Assembly (NCBI GenBank): GCA_932294295.1
Contig: OW028578.1
Span: 35,315,685 to 35,379,684 of the forward strand
Direction: 5' to 3'
DNA from: Alitta virens
Taxonomy: Eukaryota; Annelida; Polychaeta; Phyllodocida; Nereididae
Length of the DNA: 64,000 bases
Made by a program: the position numbers and the translations under genes. Positions 35,989 to 47,036 of this stretch are shown in pieces. The notes below the pieces were generated by a model, which was not told the origin of the DNA, did no database searches, and saw nothing but the letters and a program-made list of their open reading frames with translations. Every line of letters begins with the position of its first letter. Within the stretch, counting starts at the first letter, position 1.

Positions 35989-36299
35989 GCAAACTTGTTC
36001 AGTGCAAAATTCAATCCTAAAAGCATCCCCAACAACAGTTACTGTAGATGAAATAAAATGAATTTATTTGACCCAAAAATTTAATACAATGATGTTTCGG
36101 ATTACATTAAAAAGGAGAAACATAGAGGGTCAAGGGACACCCATTTTGTCTCAATTAGGACGCTAGCATTGGTGCCCCTTGAATGTCAAAAAGCACAGTG
36201 TGAAATATAGCGTGTTACACAGTACCATTTAGTTGACATGTATAGAAATCTTCTACTGTACAATCAGTTTTGTATTTGTCCCATAGCCAAAATGACTGA

Positions 36300-36803
36300 T
36301 TCCTTGCACAGTTGACAGCTGATGTTAAGGACACCTTCAGGACCAAGCATCCAGCCCAGGTCATTCACTTGGGAGTAGTGGCCTCCGACGGCAAGAAGAT
36401 GCTGCCCTTCTTCTGCAAGCCTGGAGAAAGAGGTGCAGATGCTTACTACAAGGTCCTGAGGTACCACGTCTTGGCATGGCTGAATGCCAATTGCCCAGAG
36501 GGTAACTATGTGGGGATCCAGGATGGGGCTACCTGCCACACGGCCAAGAAGGTGTAGCAATTCTGCAAAACCAACTTTGCAGACTTCTGGCCAGCAAATT
36601 TCTGGACCCCCTCCGGCCCATACCTGAAGCCGCTGGACTATGCGGTTTGGGACATTTTAGAGCAGGCCACCAACAAAACTCCCCACCCAAGTGTTGGCTC
36701 CATCAAGGCTGCCATCAAGAAGCAGTGGACCAACATGTCCAATGATTTCATAGAAAGAGCAACTTTTCAAGGCCATGTTGAATCTGTAATTGCAAATAAT
36801 TAA
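36300..36803 (+). pseudogene. mariner-type transposase, C-terminal half, DD37D, one internal stop
   Basis: The frame reads through VIHLGVVASDGKKMLPFF, then the second catalytic aspartate in GIQDGATCHTAKKV, an in-frame TAG (36555-36557), FADFWPANFWTPSGPYL and the third aspartate in LKPLDYAVW, ending at TAA 36801-36803. Counting gives 37 residues between the second and third aspartates, i.e. the DD37D (maT-like) branch of the Tc1/mariner superfamily. The N-terminal half, with the DNA-binding domain and first aspartate, is missing. A likely right terminal repeat (tttccccaccctgta) ends at 36946; its left partner is absent. A dead, half-deleted copy. Confidence 0.88.
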
Positions 36804-36930
36804 TACCATACTGAATAAAAAAAAAAATTATTTTGTTTATCTTCCTTCTTGTTAATATTCCTTTTCAGTCAAGAAGCCCATTCATGCAAAATAAGCGAGT
36901 TTCGTAGTTGCAGCAATTTTTGAAAGTTTT

Positions 36931-36946
36931 ATTTCCCCACCCTGTA
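36931..36946. repeat. right terminal repeat of the mariner-type element
   Basis: Reads outward as TACAGGGTGGGGAAAT, a common start of mariner/maT terminal repeats. It stands about 130 bases after the transposase stop. Confidence 0.6.
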
Positions 36947-36989
36947 GTTTCTGTTAGATGACCTTTAATCAATGTAATTCATACATATC

Positions 36990-37062
36990 ATTGCCATGCC
37001 AGTCCTAATAAGCCCATCAGGTGTAGAAATACAGGACGTAAAGCCCTAATCCATCCACCACT
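36990..37062 (+). mobile_element. tRNA-SINE family 1, 3' fragment
   Basis: Only the tail is present: ccagtcctaataagcccatc, gtagaaatacaggacgtaaa, then CCATCCACCA. Target duplications are not evident. Confidence 0.75.
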
Positions 37063-40000
37063 AAGGAAAGTAATCAGCTGATTGGGTGACTCACTGGCTT
37101 GTAAATATGAGTTTCCATAGCTCTTGCAATTTAACTGTAGATTTTACGGTAAAATACTGTTATTTAGGTATGCAGCACGCTTTATGGTAACATACCATGC
37201 ATCCATACTATGGCATAAAATTTACAGCTAAAGTGAAGAAAATGGTAGTATGCGGTAAATATACTGTGAGATTTACAGTTGGAGTACAACAGGAGCATAC
37301 TGTTATTTTACATAACTGCCGTAGTATGTTGTCTTTAACAGTAGGCCTATGGTAAGATACCATGAACTTACTATACAACATGATACTGCAAGCTTAGATA
37401 ACGTAAATCTGCCATGCAGAATATATTACTGTTACATCATTTTCAGTTCAGTTAAGTAACTGGCGTTCAGGGGCATATCCTAGGGGGTATTTTTATGAAA
37501 TTCTAGAAATCACAGCCAAAAATGATGTAGACGGTCTACTTTTGAAAATTATCTGCATACACATCTACACGTTATATACGCATGATTTACACTTATTTTC
37601 ACTTTATTTTATGCTGTTTTGGGAATTAGCAGCTACGTGTTGCATACAATAGACCATATCTTTTAAGTTTATAGATACATATAGATATATCTATTGTAGT
37701 TTACAGTTTGTGTGAAGTTGTTCATTCAATGCTTGGCAATTCCTGGATATCATGCCTGGTATCGTCGCCGACCCAACTTTTTTTAGAGTATATATGCATT
37801 CTGAATTGAATTTAAAAAAAATTACATTGAATGTACAGCTTTTATTTTCCGCTGCTCCGCATAATATGGTCCGCATAATACACACTAACCCGTACGGTCC
37901 GCATTACATACAGTGATCCGCAATTTACTCAGACCATCTGGTGGATCCGGGAGCCAAGCTTCCCTCTGCAAGAATTTGATGGCTGGGCTGCGCTTTGGTG
38001 GAAGTCTCTGAACAAATCACAAAAATCCGGTGAGTTGCGAAGCAGATGACTGAAAGGCAACCACCGGCTTCAATTGGAATGTAATAAGTAATTCTAGGAT
38101 ATTTGTCAGGTCGCGAACGTTAGCCAGTTGCATGGACTGACCTACATTAGCACACGTTTTTTGCCGCCAAAATGGTGGGAACTACATGTACAAAAGATGG
38201 ACCAGGCAAGGTTGTGGCTGTTACTTTACGACATAATTGCAATGGTGATCAACGTTTATGTTAAACATTTCCTGGGTGCAGTTTCTGGAATTATATTAGT
38301 CCGGAATTTTCTGGCATTATCTGGAATTCATGTCACGTTGTCAGCGTCACGTTCTAGTCTAGGCCTACTTAGTTTATAATATTACAGCCTTAATTAACAT
38401 AGCTGTACACTACCTCGACTTCTTAGAATAATAAAACAAGTGGAAAAACTCCAATTTATTGCATATATTTTTTCTTCTTTAGAATCTATACAGTTTATTC
38501 ACAGACCGGCTCACTAAAATCGCAGTAATTATTGGCCACGTGCACCAAATTTCACAAAATGCGTGACGCACTGGCCGTCAAAATCAAATGGCTAGCGTCC
38601 GGATCATATAGTTTATAAAGACACATTTTTCTGATTTTTTATTAACATAGATTATTATGAAAAAAAGTAATCTGATTTTCAGAGAAAGATATTGCACTTA
38701 TTCTAAACTTTGAACAACAATTTTTTTTATTTATTTCCCCTTATTATGCAATTACTTAGATACTTTTAAAGTAATAATTAAGGGATGCAGATAAGGCAGA
38801 TAAGGCTCACCAGACTGTGTCCAGTGGACAACCCGCTTTTAAAGTCCGTTGTCCGTCACAAATCTTGTCTGAAAAAAAGTGAGCAATTTAAACGAATGTA
38901 AAATGTTTTATTGTTACTAAACAAGAAGAAAGTGATGTGATTTGCCTGCCAACAATAACTTCAAATGGAATCATGTAGTGGAACTTGAAACAAATACATT
39001 ACGTCATTATTATGCAGGCTCCTGCACATTTTTACCAATGAAATGTGTTTTTTTTTGCTGTGCATAATTATGATAATTTAATGTATATGTGTATCGATTT
39101 CAAATACTGCTGTATAACATTTTTAATGCTTCTGACTGACAGTTTTGACTAATGTTCAAACCTCTTCAGGAGCATGGTCAGATATATGCATTATATACAT
39201 AATATATCTGAAATTAAATTTGGGTTTGGACTGGTACCCTAGTTTAGTCCATTACTAAAACAGCTGATATGTTCATAAATCTGAGAAGTATATAATACTG
39301 TCTCACTTTCTGGAATAATTAAAGATATTTGTTTTAACTTGTCCTTCTGAAGAACCCGTTAAATAAGGTTGCTCAATGATTAACGCAAAAATTAGATGAC
39401 TTGTCAATCACTTAGCGTCATTAGTGCACCTGAACTCAGCATGAAGGTATGGATGGTATATCGTCTGTAGTCAGAGGTATGGAATAATTGATAAATAATT
39501 AAGCAGAAAATTGCAGCATTTGGAATTGTACGGCGTAAAACATCTTTTTACGGCTTTTTAAGTTGTTTTCTAAGAAATTTTAGACCTGTTACTCCTGCAG
39601 TATAGCAAAGGGCCATTCAACCCCAATCTATTTATAGAGCAGAGCATGACGTCATGGTAAACGCTCGTATAATGAATGATGGAGAAATTAAATTCCTTTT
39701 TTTTTAAACATTTGCATTAGGAAGTTTTAATCCCCTATTGACAAATACATTTTAATCTCCTCTCTTCACATTGAAATCATTGAATTGTCTAGTGGCGGTA
39801 TCATAATATCACCCATGAAAACACTTCTTTTTCGGCGGAATACGAGTTTTGTGCATGGAAATAGACAGATTAAAGAAGTCAAACGATTCTCGGTTGACCT
39901 AATAAAGTGATTCATGTAATCGGATCGATTGAAATAACCGGTACAGACCCCTAACAGTACTGGCGTCCATAAAAATCTCTTGAAAGTGCTCGCACAATAA

Positions 40001-42254
40001 AAAATGTGTGCACGAAATTGGTCATGTTAATTTAAATTATCAGGAAATTTCGAAGTCAAAACCCCTCAAAGTTTTCATTCCCAACAGTATCCCATATAAA
40101 TTTATCGCATACTCAGGGTATATATTATATACAAATCATGTAATATAAAAATGATGCTGTCATGATGGATATTGTCAGAGCGGGGTTGATGAAAGCTGAG
40201 TGAGCAAAAAAAATGTCAAATGAATAACCTCAGTAGAGATCAAGCTGAGCAGTGTCACATAGAACTCCGTATACTTTAAAATGCACTGCGCAACATTTGT
40301 CGGCTCATTTCTTAGGAAAGATATGAGTATTGTGCTAAAAAAAATGCATAAAATGAGAGTTTACGGGGCTTGATCATTTCACCAACCGGCACTTGCTTGC
40401 TTTGCCAGCCTAGCTCCTGGAGCTTTGTTTACATTTAACATTGAACTTTTCAAGGCTTTTTTATGCAAGGAAAGTGATTCTGAAGGCACTTTAGTGTGTT
40501 TTTTAATTATTATTGGCACGCAGTGCCAATACTTACGTTGCTTGTAGGCGGCGTTTTCGCGTAATGCTTCCGGTTTGCCATTTTGCGAGCGGCAAATTCG
40601 AACTTACATGTTAATCCAATGGGGCCAGTTCGGCGGAAGGCTCAAGCGTGTATAAAGCACATATGCACTCAAAGTACGGCCCTGTCGGCGTTACCAAAAG
40701 GTTGTGTAGAGCTTCATAGTCTTCGGCACTGATTCCTGGGCTTATCTATCCAGTATATTTCTCAAAATCTTCATTTTGTGTGCATGCTGGCCGCTCGTTC
40801 ATCCCTGTGTATCTCCGCCAAAGCCACCACTAAACGCCAGGTGTCGCCACTGTGTTATACTGAAGTATACAGTGTCGCCCTCTCGTGTTTAAATCTTATT
40901 ATGATTGCTATCGAATTGCGCTCAGCTTGTTCGTCGCACAGAAATTTGGTACACACAGATGGCAACTGTCAAATGGTACCTACGGCAAATTTTCGAGAGC
41001 AAATGGATACCGTTTCTCTTCAGAAATTACTTCTGTGACGTTCTGCCTTTTATTCAATGTATAACTGCGTGCCAATTTGCACATTTCTATGTGCTCTAGT
41101 TCCAACTTAGTTTTCTATGTTAGAGGCATTTTTGCAAAATTTTTGCGGTATTTCGCTGTTTTTGTGGCTCTTTGCCTTGTATGCAACCCACCTCAGTGTG
41201 GCGAATTTAAGAACTATGTCTACTGAACAGAAACTCTTGAGGTTGTAGAGGTTGGCTCTTCAAACCTATCCAGAAATGCAATTACAGTTCTTTCAATTAA
41301 AATGACAGACAAAATAATTACAATTGGGACAATTTATCATGTGACTTGTATAAATGTTTTAATTGCACTTGTGCTTTGTTGAGAGCATGCCGCTGTAGGT
41401 GTGCCAAGGTGTGCAATTATAATGACAAGACTGAACCCATCTGATAATTGCTCTTAGCTGCAAAAATACATTAAGCTGAGAATGTTGCACTCATTCACAC
41501 ATTGCACTGAGTGATTAACTCGCAATTAGTCATTGTTATATTGAAAACATATAGCCCCATCTGGTAGTACTCTAGCACTAACACTCTATCAATCCACTAC
41601 ATGTACAATATCATCACCTTCTGGATTCAGTGCCGTAAGGCTCTAGTTACTAAACATTTTAGCGTAGCAACCCTTCTGATCAACCAAATGTTTAAATTCC
41701 AACACTGGCATTGTTGAACTTTGCCACTAGTTATCAAGCTTTATATTTCTGATATCGATCAGTAAATTATAAGAATATTTTCTGTGTTTTTTGAAACTAA
41801 AGTGGTTATCTCCAACAGGTCTGATAATAATGAGGCCAAACTCTCTGAAAGTTGAGCTACCATTTTCAAAATATCGAGTTATTGGTTATGAATTTCTAAT
41901 ATGGACATTGTCACCTTTGACCTTATATGGTGATGTTAGGCGACTGATCTGAACATGACACCCCACAAAAATGAAAAGTTCATGTTCTAAGCTTTCAAAT
42001 GAGCACACTATTGTTTATATAACAGCTGGGGGCACAAAAACTGTAATTTAGGGAGGTGGCTACTGGACTACAGTTTAATATTTCAATATTTCATGTGGTA
42101 ATCAATAGTTTGTTATGCAGGCTCATGTCCTAGTGGCGACTAGTAATATAAATTGCACCCTTATAACATTTTCTCATTTTCTCATTGTGAATGTTTGACA
42201 TATTTATGTATGTTCAGTGCAGTAACAAGGGTGTTTTTGCTTTTCAATTTACAG
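37063..42254. other. 5.2 kb without recognisable genes
   Basis: The stretch 37140-37390 is dense in TTTACGGTAAAATACTGT-like motifs in both orientations, possibly an old inverted-repeat element. At 40518-40536 a small palindrome (attggcac-gca-gtgccaat) stands beside a more GC-rich 500-bp patch (40540-41080) whose open frames I could not relate to any family. The rest is AT-rich. I see no splice-consistent exons. Confidence 0.5.
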
Positions 42255-42410
42255 TACATGCTGAAGATAGCAAAATCACAGGAGATCCCAAGAAGTCTCA
42301 GAGCAAGATCCAAGTCAGACCAGACTCAAGTGAGAGGAAATCAAGATCTTGGACACTACAATGGACAGGGTATTCCTGTCATTGAACATCAGAAAGAGAA
42401 AATTTACTGA
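42255..42410 (+). other. possible orphan terminal exon
   Basis: A TTTCAATTTACAG acceptor-like site at 42242-42254 is followed by 52 codons to a stop, Lys/Arg/Ser/Gln-rich and ending GIPVIEHQKEKIY. There is no partner exon and no recognised domain. The alternative frame is equally open for 43 codons. Recorded only because it lies in an otherwise empty region. Confidence 0.2.
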
Positions 42411-42595
42411 GATTATGTGCTTCCTGGTCAGTGCTCATCTTGGGCAATCTGTTTAAGTTCAGTAACTATGACGACACATAAAAGGAGGTCGCTTGAGGTC
42501 AAAATGACAACGGAGTGAAATTGTAAAACAGTGTAAGTGGAGATGCGGTTGCATAGATTTTATTGCAAAGGCTTGAAAACAATGTCCTTGAACTT

Positions 42596-43310
42596 AAAGA
42601 TGATGCCATAATCATCTGTGATTCTCATCAAACTAATTTGCAGTCAGTTTTACTTGGTTTGGACAAGTTTGCGTGATCATTTCACGATTATGTATCATAT
42701 ATATACTTTAAAAGATGACGTCAGTATCATCTGTGATTCTCATCAAACTAATTTGCAGTCAGTTTTACTTGGTTTGGACAAGTTTGCGTGATCATTTCAC
42801 GATTAATATGTATCATATATATACTTTAAAAGATGACGTCAGTATCATCTGTGATTCTCATCAAACTAATTTGCAGTCAGTTTTACTTGGTTTGGACAAG
42901 TTTGCGTGATCATTTCACGATTAATATGTATCATATATATACTTTAAAAGATGACGTCAGTATCATCTGTGATTCTCATCAAACTAATTTGCAGTCAGTT
43001 TTACTTGGTTTGGACAAGTTTGCGTGATCATTTCACGATTATGTATCATATATATACTTTAAAAGATGACGTCAGTATCATCTGTGATTCTCATCAAACT
43101 AATTTGCAGTCAGTTTTACTTGGTTTGGACAAGTTTGCGTGATCATTTCACGATTATGTATCATATATATACTTTAAAAGATGACGTCAGTATCAGTATC
43201 ATCTGTGATTCTCATCAAACTAATTTGCAGTCAGTTTTACTTGGTATGGACAAGTTTGTGTAATCATTTTACGAGTATGTATGCTTTAAAATAAGTCCAA
43301 ATCATCTCTG
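42596..43310 (+). repeat. 118-bp tandem satellite, seven units
   Basis: The motif atcatctgtgattctcatca recurs at 42611, 42726, 42844, 42962, 43077, 43198 and 43301, giving periods of 115, 118, 118, 115, 121 and 103. Central units are almost identical and edge units are diverged, the usual pattern for unequal exchange. Five junctions contain the perfect palindrome TGACGTCA (42716, 42834, 42952, 43067, 43185). Each unit also has the inverted pair cgtgatcatttcacg. Frames open through the units are a by-product of the repeat. Confidence 0.95.
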
Positions 43311-43636
43311 AATCCCATCAAACTAATTTGCATTCAGTTTAACTGGTTTGGACGAGTTTGTGTGATAATTGTATGCTTATGTATACTTAAGATGACCGCT
43401 AAAAGTTCTGGGCTAAGTTGCTATCTGGGCAAAGTTGCTATCTGGGCAAAGGATTCTTCTTATGTTTGATAATGAAGCACTAGTTTACATTATTAATAAA
43501 CAGTCAACAAAAACATTCCGAAATTATGACGCTTGTTCGGCAGCTGGTTGTAACATGTATGTTAGATAACATTTTGATTCGCGCAAAACATTCCTGGTGT
43601 TAAAAATGTGATTGCTGACCATCTGTCCTGCTTTCA

Positions 43637-43950
43637 GAATGCTTCAGCATTTCAGGCAGCTCCATCGCTTCAACAAGAGCCTACAATCCTGTCGCCTCTC
43701 CTGCTGCCTTGAAACAAACTGCATTGACATTATTAAGGGCAGCTTTGGCTCCATCAACACGATGCAACTACACACTTTCATGGAATCGTTTCAAAACTTT
43801 GCTGCTGGCATTTCCCAAACTGCCATGCCGGCCAGTACATCAACTGTAGTTCTTTGTATTTCTCATTTTGAACAAGGAAAAACTACAGCAGTTCTGAACC
43901 AAAAAAAGTCTTCTTTGATCAAAATGAAAAGGAAATATGAACAAGTTACT
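43637..43950 (+). pseudogene. tyrosine-recombinase-like core-binding domain fragment
   Basis: After a CAG at 43635-43637 the frame encodes TLLRAALAPSTRCNYTLSWN followed by RFKTLLLAFPKLP. A one-base shift then leads into PASTSTVVLCISHFEQGKTTAVL in the other frame. This pattern (L..AL.PST...Y...W..F followed by P.S...V..FIS.L...G...) is typical of the SAM-like core-binding region of tyrosine recombinases in Crypton/DIRS-type elements and XerD-like animal ORFs. The catalytic domain is absent. The frameshift and truncation mark it as a remnant. Confidence 0.5.
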
Positions 43951-44257
43951 TGATGTGATTTTTGACTAAAATATTATACTTTCGTGGACAAAGAAAAGTT
44001 TGGAGGGTTTTGGAACTTTTTTTTTTGATTGATTGTTAACACAAATATGTGTACAAGGCGTGCGCTTTTGGGAGGATTTGGTGGCCTTGAAAAAGGCCGG
44101 GGATTGTTAAAACTGTTGTGTTCACATGTTCAAAAACTGGCTTATGTTCAAACCAGGAGTTGAAGATGTGGTGGGGATCTCGGATATCATGGATGGAGGT
44201 CCGGAAGGAGGCAGTGATGAGGTTCCCGCTGCTAGAGTTGGCCAATTTATTTCTGGA

Positions 44258-45467
44258 CTAAGCATTGGTTGGAAGTGCACCTGATGCTGGGACCCAGAAG
44301 GAGGATAGAACTGCTGCTGGTGCGTCATTATCCATGGACAGGCATTCCATGATAATAAACTCCCCCATCGCACGGATTCGCCTCTCCTTCATGTCCTTAG
44401 GAGGAGCGGCCAATTGTTGCATAGTATCCTGGATGACTCCAGTAGACTGTCTGGCAATGTTCACGAGGTTGTCTATGCCAGATTGCAGTGGCGTTGCCCT
44501 CTTCCTCTTCTTGTAGGGACCACCCATCGTCTGCCGGACAGGAGGGACATCCATAGAAATGTCCGGATCCGAAATTTCCTGGGGCCCGGAATCTTCAGCT
44601 GGAGTAGAGCTCCCTTCTTCTTCGAGATTTCTAAGCGTCTCCCGTGCCTTGCAAATTTTCTTTTGAAGGGCAGTGTTCCCCTGGCGACTGGGAATTTGCG
44701 TGTTGTGGTTCAACGAGGAATCCGAAATTCGCGATTATCCAAATCTCCTCTGGGGTTCCTCTTTGCTGTACCAGATGGTCCCAGCCGAACTAATTTCCCT
44801 GCACAAGTCCGCATGGATTCCATCCAGGTCTTCAGTTGGAATCCAGTGCAGGGGACGCGGAGTTTCTTTGCCATCTCGTTGATGAGGGCCATCTTCTTGC
44901 CTATGTCCTTGTAGGTTTTCAAGGACGGGTCATAAAAGATAGGATTATCTGTAAACCAGTAAGCGATATCCTGCTCATCACTGGCTGGCAGGTACAACTT
45001 TTCCTGTTTTTTTCCTATGACCGAGGAAGGTCTAGCAGGCGAAGTAGCAGGCGAAGGAGCAGGCGAAGTAGCAGGTGCAGTAGCAGGTGCAGGCGAAGTA
45101 GCAGGTGCTGCAGCAGATGCACGATGACGAGCAGACACGAGCAGCAACCTGGGGCTCATCATTACTACTGCCAGCTTCTGATGACATTCTCGTTGGCACT
45201 GGCAAACGCGTCTTGGCAGGAGATCTTTTGGCAGCAGCAGTCCTCTTGGCAGGAGATTTTGCAGCAGCAGTCCTCTTGGCAGGAGATCATTTGGCAGCAG
45301 CAGTCTTCTTGGCAGGAGATCTTGCAGCAGACTTCTTCATTTTCTTCACAGGAAGAGCACTCTTCTGCGATGTCTTTCTCGGCTTTTCAGAGTCATCAGA
45401 AGATTCAGTAGATTGTTCTGTGTCCACTGCAGGCTTTTTTGTGGAGCCTGGTCTTTTTTATCGGCAT
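44258..45467 (-). pseudogene. MADF-like protein with SPAK repeats, broken
   Basis: From ATG 45467 a short A-run shifts the frame. The next segment is acidic/Ser-rich and then carries histone-H1-like lysine repeats (SPAKKTAAAK, SPAKRTAAAK twice, RSPAKTRLP), interrupted by TGA at 45287-45289. Then comes a Pro/Ala repeat (ATSPAPATAPATSPAPSP). A globular domain (about 45000-44760) follows: AYWFTDNPIFYDPSLKTYKD, IGKKMALINEMAKKLRVPC, TWMESMRTCAGKL, a MADF/Myb-SANT-like trihelix that usually binds DNA. A further frame change near 44710 leads to a C-terminal part with a basic patch (GGPYKKRKRATPL) and a helical end (MKERRIRAMGEFIIMECLSM). Such proteins occur as host regulators and as the accessory protein of PIF/Harbinger transposons. 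A Harbinger-like terminal repeat ends at 46086. Probably nonfunctional. Confidence 0.6.
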
Positions 45468-45689
45468 GATAAAACATTTCTGGAGCGGTCTATTGGTCTT
45501 CTATGTGTGTTAGCAAAATGCTGAATGATCTCCTGATCACTGGTCAATCTTTATATACTACCTAGATAGCGTACCCCGCTGTGATGACATAACAAACCCA
45601 GATACCATTGCGTCATTTCCAGTTAGTCCAAGCGCGTTGGATCTACATCATTCACTAGTATTAAACCCACGGGGTGCCACTTTAAACCC

Positions 45690-46086
45690 AACGACTGAAT
45701 TCTGGCACTCCTACAACTCGGCGAGTCACTCCTGGAACCCGCCGAGTTACTCCTCGCACTCCTGAACAACCTGCCGGGTGTAGTACGAGTGAAATTAGCG
45801 CCGAGTGACTCCTGGTACATGCCGAGTAACCCGTCGAAGTCGACGGGTTACTCGGCGTGTACCAGGAGTCACTCGCCGAGTTCGACGGATTCACTACGGA
45901 TTTTTGGAAATCCGTCAGAATCCGCCGAGTGTGCTGTGCAGCTCCAAATCTCACGGATTGGCTACGAATCCCAGGAGTTACTCGCCGGGTATCTCCCGAG
46001 TGCGAGGAGTAGTCGCAGAGTTTAGTACGGAAGGGACCCGAGAAGCGTGTTACATAATACTACGAGTTGACTACGGGAAATGGGGC
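45690..46086. mobile_element. right end of a Harbinger-like element with CGAGT palindromes
   Basis: The right terminus, read inward on the - strand, is AGCCCCATTTCCCGTAGTCA then ACTCGTAGTATTATGTAACA, matching the ends of 46480-48702. It is flanked by TAA (46087-46089). Inside are many ACTCGGCGAGT-type palindromes. No matching left end was found between 44.0 and 45.7 kb. Confidence 0.65.
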
Positions 46087-46089
46087 TTA

Positions 46090-46475
46090 AGAAGCATTCA
46101 GGTGGAAAATAAGACATGCTGGATATCCCACCACACAAACACCATGATGCTTTTGTATACATGTTCAATATTGTTTACTGCAGTTGATGTTTGTTGAGGA
46201 ATGTCAATAGCAATCAGTGTTGATGATACAATGTTTGTTGAGGAACGTCAATAACAATCAGCGTTTATGATATTACTTTCAAAATTTTCATAGCCATATC
46301 CCCAAGTTCTGCTCTCAACATATCCTGAAGTTCCACAAGCTGGCCTATTGGCTGTCACTCTATGGGTCGTGCTTTCACCAAGCATGAAGAAAACATCCAT
46401 CACAAGGAGATCCATCACAATGAGCAACTCCATCTTGTCAAGTCAAACAAGTTCAGGTTAAGCTGCCATTCCACC
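46090..46475 (+). repeat. unit of a diverged direct-repeat block (1)
   Basis: Starts aagaagcattcaggtggaaa and contains gacatgctggatatcccacc, a ctgcagttgatgtttgttga motif, and the reverse-oriented shared piece cactctatgggtcgtgcttt. Matching blocks recur at 48890-49260, 49980-50345, 51020-51480 and 51540-52250. The units are strongly diverged but still collinear. Confidence 0.7.
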
Positions 46476-46719
46476 TTAAAGCCCCGTTCCCACATAGCCG
46501 AGTTTCTCGTAGTCAACTCGTAGTATTATGTAACACGCCTCTCGGGCCCAATTCGTACTAAACTCTGCGATTACTCCTCGCACTCGAGAGATGTTCGGCG
46601 AGAAACTCCTCTGACTCGTAGCGAACTCGTGAGATTTGGAGCCGAGAATGCCGAGTATCCCGAGTATGCCGCGCTGCACGGCACACTCGGCGAATTATCC
46701 AGGAGTCCAAAAACTCGGC

Positions 46720-46990
46720 CATGACTCGCCGAGTTACTCCTCGAACTCGCCGAGTTACTCCTCGAACTCGCCGAGTTACTCCTCGAACTCGCCGAGTTAC
46801 TCCTCAAACTCGCCGAGTTACTCCTCAAACTCGCCGAGTTACACCTCGAACTCGGCGAGTTACTCGGCGCTAATTTCACTCGTATTACACTCGGGGGGGA
46901 TGTTCAGGAGTGCGAGGAGTAACTCGGCGAGTTGTAGGAGTAACTCACCGAGTTGTAGGAGTAACTCGCCGAGTAACTCGTCGAGTTCTA
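46720..46990. repeat. 21-bp array built on the palindrome ACTCGSCGAGT
   Basis: Seven or more units of ctcgccgagttactcctcgaa run with a strict 21-bp period at 46728-46860; the orientation then flips (gagtaactcggcgagttgta, 46915-46985). Each unit contains the odd palindrome AACTCGCCGAGTT, so either strand can fold into many small hairpins, and the two halves can pair into one long fold-back. A shorter version lies in the right arm (48530-48600). Confidence 0.9.
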
Positions 46991-47036
46991 CCTTTAGTAC
47001 ATGCATCATCAGCGTAGGGGGTCGTATATAATATAA

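Noticed and set aside
40540..41099. Possible gene in the GC-richer patch
   Set aside because: Two overlapping frames of 64-86 residues lack domain signals and consistent splice sites.
42715..43263. Repeated 60-65 residue frames
   Set aside because: One per unit of the 118-bp satellite; no splice sites or start context, and the period is not a multiple of three.
44710..45524. + strand frames of 130-190 residues over the MADF-like ORF
   Set aside because: Antisense shadows of the SPAK and Pro/Ala repeats; the - strand contains the recognisable domain.
45690..46990. CRISPR-like array (21-bp repeats)
   Set aside because: Units are directly adjacent without unique spacers, and the context is a eukaryotic transposon.
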